From positions 1 through 13,250 of the forward strand of contig DOEZ01000249.1 in the NCBI GenBank assembly GCA_003532715.1: a stretch of 13,250 nt of DNA, given 5' to 3'. The notes beneath the pieces are model-generated. The model was not told where the DNA came from, did not search any database, and was given only the letters and a program-made list of their open reading frames with translations. Origin of the DNA: Planctomycetaceae bacterium (GTDB taxonomy: Bacteria > Planctomycetota > Planctomycetia > Pirellulales > Thermoguttaceae). Both the position numbers and the translations under genes were made by a program. This document shows positions 1-7,734 of this stretch, in pieces. Numbering within the stretch: position 1 is the stretch's first letter; the number at the start of each line of letters is the position of its first letter.

Positions 1-3000
1 GGGAGTGTCATCCCGAAATGGGCCGCCAGAATGGCTGCATCCGCTGGGCCGACAATATGGTCGCCATCGAAATCGCCGTCCATCCACCACATCCCAACTC
101 GGGCGCCCCAATTAGCAGCCAGAATGGCCGCATCGACGGCGTTGACCGTGTTGTCTCCACTGAAGTCGCCCTGCTCCCAGCCGACTCCGCTACGTCCCCA
201 ATTCCGCGAGAGAATCTCGGCATCGTTCTTGTCGACCACACGATCAAGGTTGGCGTCGCCGGGCGGGACACACGCGGGAAGCGGGACGCCCCAATTGCCC
301 GCTAGGATCGCTGCGTCGGCTTGATTGACGGTTCCATCGAGATTGGCGTCGCCGGGGACGGTTACCTCGGGAGTAATCGCGTACTGGAATTCGTAGGCCC
401 CAATGTCGACGCGGTCGCCAACGATGCGAGGGTTGCCGTCGATATCAGCCGTCAACAGGTTTCCCTCGTCGTCCACGGCCAGATCATTATCGCCTGCATT
501 GATCGCGGGACTGCCAATCTGGAGATGATAATCGCGGACGCCCACGAAATGCGGGTCGATGCCGATGAGGCTGGATTCGTAGTGGGGCGCGCCGGGATTG
601 CGAACGTCGGCGTTGTCAGTGGCTTCGTTCAAAGCGACAACTGAGTTGTGTATCGTCAGGCCCGTAGATGTTTGATAGATGAAGATCCCTCCGCCTTTGC
701 CGACGGCTGAATTGTCAGCAACCGTGCATCCGACAAGAGTGATGCTGCCCCCCGAACCCTGTGGAGCGTAGACTCCACCACCGTCTTGACTAGCCGAGTT
801 GTTCGCGATAAGTGTGTTCTCAATGAATATCCTTTGTAAGCCTTCGTGGCAGATCCCGCCACCGCCCTTCTCCGAAACATTATCCGTGATCGTCGAGCGG
901 GTGATCCACAGTGGTTTCCCCGAGCAGTAGATGCCACCACCAAGGCCTCGCGACGTGTTGCCCGACAATACGCAGTCCACAAGGATTCCTGCTACGGTCG
1001 TGAATATCCCACCGCCGTATCCGGCGACGGAGCTGGTGACTCTATTCCCCGAGACGGTGCAATTCACGAACGTCCCGCCCCCGTAGACTCCACCGCCCCG
1101 CGATCCGGCCCTATTGTCGGCGACGACGGAGTCCGTGAAGGTTCCAACTCCATTTACCCCTCCGCCCCAACTGCCCGCCACGTTGAGTGAAACGACGGAA
1201 TGGCCGATCGTCAGGCTCCCTTCGCTGTAGATGCCGCCGCCGGGGCCTTCGGCGGTGTTCGTCGCGACGCTCGAGCCTTCTATCGTCAGCGCGCCGGTGC
1301 TATACACCCCAGCCCCACCGCCGGCTTGGTTTCCCTCAATCGTTGATGAGACGATCGAGACAGATCCACCGATACTGCACAACGCCCCGCCGTACTCAGA
1401 AGCACGGCTGTCGATGATCGCCATATCCGCGAGGACTAGTGTGGCGAATTGGCTGAGAATTCCGCCGCCGATATCCTCGCGTCCATTTGTGATCGTCAAA
1501 CCGCTGATGGCCACATTCAGACTTGCGCCGACTGACAAGGCTCGACTCTTGGTGTCGGCATCGACCGTAATCGTCTCGGCGCCTGGACCAACGATGGTGA
1601 CGTCCCCGAGAATCTCCAATTGACTGCCACTCAACTTGATCGTTCCGGATAGTGAAGGGGCAAAGACGATTATGTCCGCCGCGCCCGCACATCCGCCTTG
1701 CGCATCCCCTACGGCGAGGTTTGTATTGGCCGCTTCGAGAGCCTCGCGCAAGGTTACTTGGCCATCCAAGGCGACGGTGTCGGCGAGGCTATTGACGACG
1801 ATCGTTTGCGGATCGTTGTCCCACGTCGAGATGGCCAACCGAACCGTATCCATCTCGTCGGCCGAGAAGACGAGCGTGGCCAGATCACTCTGGGAATCCG
1901 CATCTTCGTCCGCCGCAAGGGTGATGACCCGAGGATAGTTCCAGTTCGTGTGATCGAAGGTGAGAGACGAGTGGCTCACGGCAATGTCGCCACTGCCGCC
2001 AGCCTCCTTGACGATCGCCACGGTTATCGGTGCCAGAGGTGCGGCAGTCAGGCAAACGCTGATCTCGACGAAATCCCCTTCGACAACCTCGACATGTGGC
2101 GTCGAGGTGATGGCCAGTTCGGGCATGTCTGTTAGCTCGACGGCGCCGATCTCCACGACGCCATTGTGTATTCGCGGGTTTCCCAGTAAGTCGGTCTCTC
2201 CTTGGACCGATTCGTTCCGCCCACCGTCCACGGCGAGACTCGAAGGACCGGGGCGATAATAGAGAACGGTTCCATTGTCGTCCGACACGGCCGTGCATTG
2301 CGGATCCAATGGATTCTCAGGCACGCCCCACACATTGTTCGTGCCGAACATCGTTCCTCCATCCCAAACGCCAATAAGGTTGTTCTGGCTGGTGGAGTTG
2401 AGCGACCCTTTGATGTCGGGATTCATTGGCGCATTGTTCATTGCAAGCAGGCAGTTGAACAAGCGTGTGCCCCCTCCTGAGACGCCGCCCCCATCGGAAG
2501 CAGCATAGTTGCCTGCAATGGTTGTGTTCCGGACTGTGCCAATTCCGCCGACGTGGATTCCGCCGCCAAAGCCGACGATTCCGGTAACTGCGTTGCCCGA
2601 CAGGACCGAACTGATGATGTCGGCCGCGCCCGAGTTGTTGTAGAACCCTCCTCCAGCGAGTATTGCCGTGTTCTCCAGGATCATCGACTGAGAAACATCG
2701 AGGCTACCGTAGAGGCCTCCGCCATACTCTTCGGCCACGTTCCCGATCACCCTGCATCGTGTGATGGAGCCCGCTCCGAAAATCCCTCCGCCAGATCTGC
2801 GGGCTTGGTTGTCCGCAATGAGACAGTCTTCCGCGGTGACTTGCCCACAGATACCACCGCCATCGCCGCCGGCACGGTAGCCGTAGGCGCGGTTTCCGCT
2901 GATCTCAGTCCGGATGATCGTTGTATCCCCGAAGATGCCGCCACCATCTCCGCCAGCCGAGTTGCCGGAGATCGTGGAGTCGAGAATGGTCACGCTGCCG

Positions 3001-6000
3001 GAATCCACGTAGATCCCACCACCGTCGTAGTCCGCCGTATTCCCGAGAATAGACGAACCCTCAATACTCAGCGAACCGCTGGCGACATAGATGCCTCCTC
3101 CTCTCACGCTGGCCGAGTTGCCAAGGATGTACGAATCGACGATATCTAGAGAGGCATCCTGCAAGTATACCCCCGCACCGCTGCCATTGGTTGTGCCGCC
3201 CGTGATCGAAAGGCCGGCGAGGCTGACCTCGATGTTCGTTGAAATCGAAAACACGCGGCTCGCATGGTTGGCGTCTATCGTGAGCGTGGAGAGTGCCGAC
3301 GCATCGATACTCACGCTGTGTATGATGGCAAGAGGCTGGCCTTGGAGCATGATGGTTGCTCCGTCCAGCGACGAGGCGAACGTGATCGGATCTTCCAGGC
3401 TGTATTGCGCGGAATAGTAGATCGCCTCTCGCAAGGAAATCGCGTGGTCAAACGGATTGACCGCGTCGTTTGCCGCGGTGACCCGTGAAGACGGCGTCTC
3501 GGGCGGCGGGACGGTCTGCTGATACTCGTAGGCTCCGATGTCAACCGTATCGGCCAAGATTCGCGTGTTCTCGTCAAGATCGACCGTCAGCGGCGAGCCT
3601 CCCGCGTCCACCGCCAGGGCATTGCTTCCTCGGTTGATCGCCAAACTATTTCCGCTCAGGTGGTAGTCACCCAAACCGACGAAGCTCGGATTGACTCCGA
3701 TCAGATTGTGTGAACTCGGCGCAAAGAGAACACCGTATACGTCCGGGTTCACTTCGGCTGCGTTGAGTGCAACAATCGAGTTGACCAGTTGGTGGCCCCA
3801 TCCATAGAGCCCTCCTCCCTGAGCTGGATACTCGTCCGACTCCCACCACCAGGCCGTCGCGGAATTGTCGGCGATGGTCGAGCTGACGGCCGTCACCGTG
3901 CCATAGATCCCACCACCGCTCGCCGTCAAACCGGAGGCGGTGTTTCCACAGACAAGCGAATTGACCAGGGTCACGGTTCCTCGGACGCCGCCTCCGTGAG
4001 CGTCGGATTGATCCTCGGAACCAGCCCTGTTGTTCGCAATGGTCGAGTAGGAGATGGTCAGTCCCCCGTAGGCGGCGATGCCGCCGCCCGCGCAATAGCC
4101 CACCTCGGAACTGACCCAGTTGTCCGCGATCGTGGAGTATCCGATCGTCAGCGGGCCGGTGCTGAAGATTCCCCCGCCGTAAGCAGGTCCATCAGCCGGG
4201 CCAACCATGAAGTAGCGAGCCGTACTGTGCGATATCGTGCAATGATCAATAGAGAGCGTTCCCAGGTTGTAGATTCCACCTCCGCTTTGTTCTGTCGCGT
4301 CCATGGGGTTGCTGTCTTGAGCCAGACCGTTCGTGATCGTCATGCCGAAAAGCCCGACCGTCGCATCTTCATCGATCCAGAGCACCCGACTTCGCCCATT
4401 CGCATTGATCGACAGCAGATGGTCGCCTGGCCCGGTGATACTGGTGTTGCCTGTGATTTCGAGCTGTTGTCCGCCCAAAGTGATCGTTCGGCTTCTTCCG
4501 GCGAACAACGTGGGAGCGAACGAGAGGAAATCGGTCGCACCGTCGCATCCTTCCGGTGCATCGCCAACTGCTGTGTTCGTGTTGGCCGCTTCGAGGGCTT
4601 CGCGAAGTGTGATCAGTCCGTCGGCCGCCACTGTGTCGGACAAGCTGTCAACGACGTAGTGCTGCGAATCATTGTCGTCGGCGATAACCGTTAAATAGAC
4701 GGACGTCATATCGGCGCCGGAAAAAACAAATGTCGCAACATCTCGATCACGATCCGCGTCCTCCATTGCGAGAATGGTCACGGGCTGAGGCGCATCCCAG
4801 TTCATCGAATCGAACTCCAATGTACTCGACACCAGTGAAAACGCGTCCGCGTCACCGTCCTGCTGTTGCACCAGAACGGTCAGCGGCGCGCTGGGCGTTA
4901 GTGACAGCGATACGTAGACGGTAATCTGCTCGCCTTCGCTCGTGTCGATCGCTGGAACGTGGCTAACGACCAGTTCCGGCGTGTACAACTCCACAGCGCC
5001 GATGTCGACGGTGTCGTTGTGGATTCGCGGATTGCCAATACAATCCGTCACCAAGGGATTTCCGTCAGGGTCGACAGCCAATTCATTGTTGCCGGCGTCC
5101 ACGGCAGGGCTTCCGCGTTCCGGACGGTAATAGATGATGTCACCTGCTTTGTTCCTGACCGGCATCAGCTTCGGATCACCGTTGATCAGGTTGTATCCGC
5201 TGCCTGACGCGAGAGACCCGCTCAGGTTTGGTGAAGAAGGCGCCGAGTTGAGAGCGACAATGGTGTTTGTGACAAGACCTCCCCCATAGATTCCACCGCC
5301 TTCGTCCTCCGCCGCGTTGTCGACAACCGTCAGATCGGTCGCAGTCAACGCGCCAGCATTGTAGATCGCGCCCCCAAAATTCTCCAGACCTCCGGAAACC
5401 TCGTTGGCAATGACCACGGAGTTGCTGACGGTCGCCTCAGCTTCGTTACAGAGACCACCGCCGCGGGCAAACGCACCGTAATCGTGTGAACTGCCTAAGA
5501 CCGAGTTACCAGAGAGAAAACAGCCGACGACCGAAAGCGTGCCCGTGCTGTGAATCCCTCCGCCCGAGGCCTTCTTGCCAATCACTGCATTGCTCGAAAT
5601 TGTTGAAGCGATGACCTGCACTATTCCTTGATCGTTGTAGATCCCTCCACCCCTAGTACTCGCCGAGCTGGAACCTTTGGCCAAGTTGTCCGCGACAGTC
5701 GTTCCCAAGATTAACAGACTTCCGCAGTCATTGTAGATTCCGCCGCCGAACCCCCTTAACGAGGCCTGTGCGACATTCTCGACGACAACCGAATCCACTA
5801 GTGTCAGCGAGCCGCCCGTGTAGATTCCGCCGCCGTATCCATCGGTCGCCCACCCGCCGGTTATCGTCACGCCTTCCAGCGAAACCTCGGTTCCTGTGTC
5901 GATACGAAGAACTCGACTCTGCTCGTTCGCATTGAGCGACAATCCACCGAAGCCCGAAGCGTTAATGATCAATGAAGTGCCGATCCTCAGCTCGACGCCG

Positions 6001-7523
6001 GTCAGATCAATTTCGTATGGCCCTCCCGCCGCACTGAACACGGTTGAATCGAAGTCAACAACGGAGCCCAAGTCAGACTGTGCGTCATACCACAGCACCT
6101 CACGGAGTGATATCAGACCGTCGTAGAAATCGAAACTATCGTCGGTCGTGCTGACCGTCAGGCTGGGAACGTCTCGCCCCGGGGCCGCGCCCTGTTGGTG
6201 TTCATATGCTCCAACGTCAACGGAACCTCCGTAGATTCGAGGGTTCTCGTCCAAGTCCGTCAGGACGCCGTCAGGTATGAAGTCGACACTGCCGAGGTCG
6301 ATCGCGGGACTAGTGTTAAGAAGTCGTAGATCACCGTAGTCGTCATCCTCAGTTCCCCACTTGCCATCGTTGCCAGGCGCCGGATCGCGCACGAAACCTG
6401 GGGCGATACAAATCAAGTTGTTGCTGCTTTCGCCAGTCAATCCGCCATACACATCAGAACCACGCTCCTGAGTCGCGTTCAGCGCAACAATCGTGTTCTG
6501 CAGTGTGGCCTGGCCACTCGAGAAGAGATATACCCCACTGCCCGTAGTGCCCGTATTGCCCGAAATGGTGGAATTCACAACATTCAGTAGTCCGTCGGCG
6601 AGAATGCCGCCGGCAATTCCCGTACTTGAATTGCCGGAGATCACGGAGTTGACAAGGCTGAGGGTTGGTTCAAAGAGGTCGTCGTAGAGATAGATACCGC
6701 CACCGGCAGAAGCAGTGTTTCCTAGGATGTAGGACCAAGTTACCGTCACCACACTGTTCCTGATTGCCCGAATCCCACCACCGCCATGCTCCGCAATATT
6801 GTTTCTGATAGTCGAACCTTCGACGGTCAACAGACCTGCACTGTTGTAGATTCCGGCGCCGTAATAACCCTTGTTTCCAGCAACGGTGGAGTCAATTACC
6901 GTCAAGCTTCCTGAATTGAATATCCCACCGCCGGAATCGGATGTCGTGTTGTGTGCAATGGTCGAATCGATAATCGTGAACGTTCCGCCATCGTTGTAGA
7001 CGCCGCCACCGGCCTTTGATACGCCTGAAGGATAGTCGGCCAGTCCCCCGGTCACCGTGATTGCCGCCAAAGTCGCCGTCGCGCCATCGTTCAGATAGAA
7101 CACGCGACTCCGTTGATTCGCATCAATCGACAGCAACTCAGCCCCTGGTCCCGAGATGTCAACCCCGGCCGGGTCAGTGATTTCAAGCTGCGTGCCCCCA
7201 AGTGTGATTTTGCGAGGACTTGTGAAAAGGCTGGCTTCAAACGCGATCTCGTCGGCCACCGTTGAGCTGCCCGCCGGGACGGCACCGCCCCAGAGGGCTG
7301 TGTTTGTGTTCGCCGCCTGCAGCGCTTCGCGGAGCGTCGTCGCGCCGTCGTCCGCAACCGTGTCGGCGAGCGAATCGACCAGAAACACGGTCAGCATCCG
7401 CCGGTCTTCGAGCGGTTCGAGTCGGAGGCGGGTCAGGTATTGAACCCGCGAAAGCCCATAGCCACGTTTGCCGGACATGCGACCGAGAGACGGCCTACGG
7501 AGAACACTTCGACGAGTACGCAT
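1..7523 (-). CDS. Giant choice-of-anchor Q beta-helix protein with C-terminal dockerin-like repeats (3' end outside window)
   Basis: The frame is open for 2507 codons and has no stop before the left edge, so the C-terminus is missing. The start at 7523 is chosen because a GGGGAGG ribosome binding site lies 7 bases upstream; an in-frame stop lies further upstream at 7677-7679. Residues 35-44 read LEPLEDRRML, a motif typical of very large planctomycete exported proteins; there is no classical signal peptide. Five right-handed beta-helix modules follow: A 45-444, B 445-847, C 954-1336, D 1337-1798, E 1906-2380. Each opens with a (T/S)LREAL-type motif, carries GGGIY/N and STIxxN rungs, and closes with SPAI(D/N)xG...NPRI...VDIGAYE. 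Beta-sandwich spacers resembling Calx-beta-like domains (SLTFxxxNWNxP, EDAD) occupy about 848-953 and 1799-1905. Four EF-hand/dockerin-like repeats span 2391-2504. Role is inferred as a cell-surface or secreted structural or adhesive protein; no catalytic motif is visible. Confidence 0.93.
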   Translation of the reverse strand, partial: MRTRRSVLRRPSLGRMSGKRGYGLSRVQYLTRLRLEPLEDRRMLTVFLVDSLADTVADDGATTLREALQAANTNTALWGGAVPAGSSTVADEIAFEASLFTSPRKITLGGTQLEITDPAGVDISGPGAELLSIDANQRSRVFYLNDGATATLAAITVTGGLADYPSGVSKAGGGVYNDGGTFTIIDSTIAHNTTSDSGGGIFNSGSLTVIDSTVAGNKGYYGAGIYNSAGLLTVEGSTIRNNIAEHGGGGIRAIRNSVVTVTWSYILGNTASAGGGIYLYDDLFEPTLSLVNSVISGNSSTGIAGGILADGLLNVVNSTISGNTGTTGSGVYLFSSGQATLQNTIVALNATQERGSDVYGGLTGESSNNLICIAPGFVRDPAPGNDGKWGTEDDDYGDLRLLNTSPAIDLGSVDFIPDGVLTDLDENPRIYGGSVDVGAYEHQQGAAPGRDVPSLTVSTTDDSFDFYDGLISLREVLWYDAQSDLGSVVDFDSTVFSAAGGPYEIDLTGVELRIGTSLIINASGFGGLSLNANEQSRVLRIDTGTEVSLEGVTITGGWATDGYGGGIYTGGSLTLVDSVVVENVAQASLRGFGGGIYNDCGSLLILGTTVADNLAKGSSSASTRGGGIYNDQGIVQVIASTISSNAVIGKKASGGGIHSTGTLSVVGCFLSGNSVLGSSHDYGAFARGGGLCNEAEATVSNSVVIANEVSGGLENFGGAIYNAGALTATDLTVVDNAAEDEGGGIYGGGLVTNTIVALNSAPSSPNLSGSLASGSGYNLINGDPKLMPVRNKAGDIIYYRPERGSPAVDAGNNELAVDPDGNPLVTDCIGNPRIHNDTVDIGAVELYTPELVVSHVPAIDTSEGEQITVYVSLSLTPSAPLTVLVQQQDGDADAFSLVSSTLEFDSMNWDAPQPVTILAMEDADRDRDVATFVFSGADMTSVYLTVIADDNDSQHYVVDSLSDTVAADGLITLREALEAANTNTAVGDAPEGCDGATDFLSFAPTLFAGRSRTITLGGQQLEITGNTSITGPGDHLLSINANGRSRVLWIDEDATVGLFGMTITNGLAQDSNPMDATEQSGGGIYNLGTLSIDHCTISHSTARYFMVGPADGPAYGGGIFSTGPLTIGYSTIADNWVSSEVGYCAGGGIAAYGGLTISYSTIANNRAGSEDQSDAHGGGVRGTVTLVNSLVCGNTASGLTASGGGIYGTVTAVSSTIADNSATAWWWESDEYPAQGGGLYGWGHQLVNSIVALNAAEVNPDVYGVLFAPSSHNLIGVNPSFVGLGDYHLSGNSLAINRGSNALAVDAGGSPLTVDLDENTRILADTVDIGAYEYQQTVPPPETPSSRVTAANDAVNPFDHAISLREAIYYSAQYSLEDPITFASSLDGATIMLQGQPLAIIHSVSIDASALSTLTIDANHASRVFSISTNIEVSLAGLSITGGTTNGSGAGVYLQDASLDIVDSYILGNSASVRGGGIYVASGSLSIEGSSILGNTADYDGGGIYVDSGSVTILDSTISGNSAGGDGGGIFGDTTIIRTEISGNRAYGYRAGGDGGGICGQVTAEDCLIADNQARRSGGGIFGAGSITRCRVIGNVAEEYGGGLYGSLDVSQSMILENTAILAGGGFYNNSGAADIISSVLSGNAVTGIVGFGGGIHVGGIGTVRNTTIAGNYAASDGGGVSGGGTRLFNCLLAMNNAPMNPDIKGSLNSTSQNNLIGVWDGGTMFGTNNVWGVPENPLDPQCTAVSDDNGTVLYYRPGPSSLAVDGGRNESVQGETDLLGNPRIHNGVVEIGAVELTDMPELAITSTPHVEVVEGDFVEISVCLTAAPLAPITVAIVKEAGGSGDIAVSHSSLTFDHTNWNYPRVITLAADEDADSQSDLATLVFSADEMDTVRLAISTWDNDPQTIVVNSLADTVALDGQVTLREALEAANTNLAVGDAQGGCAGAADIIVFAPSLSGTIKLSGSQLEILGDVTIVGPGAETITVDADTKSRALSVGASLNVAISGLTITNGREDIGGGILSQFATLVLADMAIIDSRASEYGGALCSIGGSVSIVSSTIEGNQAGGGAGVYSTGALTIEGSSVATNTAEGPGGGIYSEGSLTIGHSVVSLNVAGSWGGGVNGVGTFTDSVVADNRAGSRGGGVYGGGTFVNCTVSGNRVTSSVAGYGGGIFTTVAGILVDCVLSGNTSRGLGGGIYCSGKPLWITRSTITDNVSEKGGGGICHEGLQRIFIENTLIANNSASQDGGGVYAPQGSGGSITLVGCTVADNSAVGKGGGIFIYQTSTGLTIHNSVVALNEATDNADVRNPGAPHYESSLIGIDPHFVGVRDYHLQIGSPAINAGDNDLAVDDEGNLLTADIDGNPRIVGDRVDIGAYEFQYAITPEVTVPGDANLDGTVNQADAAILAGNWGVPLPACVPPGDANLDRVVDKNDAEILSRNWGRSGVGWEQGDFSGDNTVNAVDAAILAANWGARVGMWWMDGDFDGDHIVGPADAAILAAHFGMTL
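12..353 (-). repeat. Four EF-hand/dockerin-like repeats at the C-terminus of the giant protein
   Basis: Repeats begin at residues 2391 (GDANLDGTVNQADAAILAGN), 2422 (GDANLDRVVDKNDAEILSRN), 2452 (GDFSGDNTVNAVDAAILAAN) and 2483 (GDFDGDHIVGPADAAILAAH). The spacing is 30-31 residues, and each ends in (N/H)(W/F)G. The D-x-(N/D)-x-D loop positions fit calcium binding as in type I dockerins, although the loop of repeat 2 is weaker (DANLDR). Planctomycete proteins often carry such repeats without any known cohesin partner, so a role in anchoring or protein association is only inferred. Confidence 0.85.
384..1808 (-). repeat. Beta-helix module E, odd subtype (half super-repeat)
   Basis: Covers residues 1906-2380. 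It opens with VVNSLADTVALDG and TLREALEAANTNLAVGDA, like modules A and C, and ends in VDIGAYEFQ. It is the longest module, with about eleven GGGIY-like rungs. No even-type partner or beta-sandwich follows; the chain passes directly into the dockerin-like repeats. Confidence 0.75.
1809..4664 (-). repeat. Super-repeat unit 2 of the giant protein (modules C + D + beta-sandwich)
   Basis: Covers residues 954-1905. Module C is the odd subtype (VVDSLSDTVAADG, TLREALEAANTNTAVGDA, LGGQQLEITG, ends VDIGAYEYQQ). Module D is the even subtype (ISLREAIYYSAQ, VLYYRPGPSSLAVDGG, ends VEIGAVELT). A second beta-sandwich with SLTFDHTNWNYP and EDADSQSD follows. Module D has about ten GGGIY-type rungs against seven in B, so rungs have been gained or lost since the duplication. 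Confidence 0.75.
4665..7391 (-). repeat. Super-repeat unit 1 of the giant protein (modules A + B + beta-sandwich)
   Basis: Covers residues 45-953. Module A is the odd subtype (VDSLADTVADDG, TLREALQAANTN, LGGTQLEITD, ends VDVGAYEHQQ). Module B is the even subtype (SLREVLWYDAQ, IIYYRPERGSPAVDAG, ends VDIGAVELYT). A beta-sandwich of about 105 residues follows. The same order and subtype-specific motifs recur in unit 2, which indicates duplication of a block of about 900 residues. Divergence between copies is substantial, so this is an old duplication rather than a recent one. Boundaries are approximate by a few residues. Confidence 0.75.
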
Positions 7524-7530
7524 CCCACTA

Positions 7531-7537
7531 CCTCCCC
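7531..7537 (-). promoter_or_regulatory. Ribosome binding site of the giant protein gene
   Basis: The minus strand reads GGGGAGG, placing GGAGG 7 bases before the ATG at 7523. This supports that start over the in-frame ATG 45 bases downstream (7478), which has no comparable site. Confidence 0.75.
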
Positions 7538-7574
7538 GGGAGCAGAAGTTATTTGTACACCGTACCAAGTTTCC

Positions 7575-7603
7575 AGTGTGGGAAAAGGTAGCGGTTCTGT
7601 CAA
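7575..7603 (-). promoter_or_regulatory. Candidate sigma-70-like promoter for the giant protein gene
   Basis: The minus strand has a perfect TTGACA (7598-7603), a 17-base spacer and CACACT (7575-7580), which matches TATAAT at three of six positions. It would give a 5' leader of roughly 45 bases. The good -35 box and spacing are in its favour; the poor -10 box is against it. No other clear element was seen in the 211-base gap between the two minus-strand genes. Confidence 0.35.
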
Positions 7604-7734
7604 GATTCAGGACGACCGACGGGACCAAAATATGGCCCAGTGTGTCCCTTTCGGGGGAGATAGGCCCGGGGCTTCGCTAACAGAGGTGGGGCGGACGCGG
7701 TAACATGATCGCGCCACGACCAGAATGGCCAAGG

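Noticed and set aside
3789..4694. Plus-strand open frame of 301 codons, and many similar ones across 1-7500
   Set aside because: All are antisense or out of frame to the uninterrupted giant minus-strand gene and show no domain or start signals.
500..7000. Many similar short DNA motifs (GTAGAT-CC-CC-CC) suggesting a CRISPR array or minisatellite
   Set aside because: The motifs encode the GGGIY rung of the beta-helix in one frame, with irregular spacing and diverged flanks, so they reflect protein repeats and not an array.
7629..7670. Possible terminator hairpins between the two minus-strand genes
   Set aside because: Only very short or mismatched stems are present (for example TCCC/GGGA around GAAA) and no T-tract follows on the minus strand.
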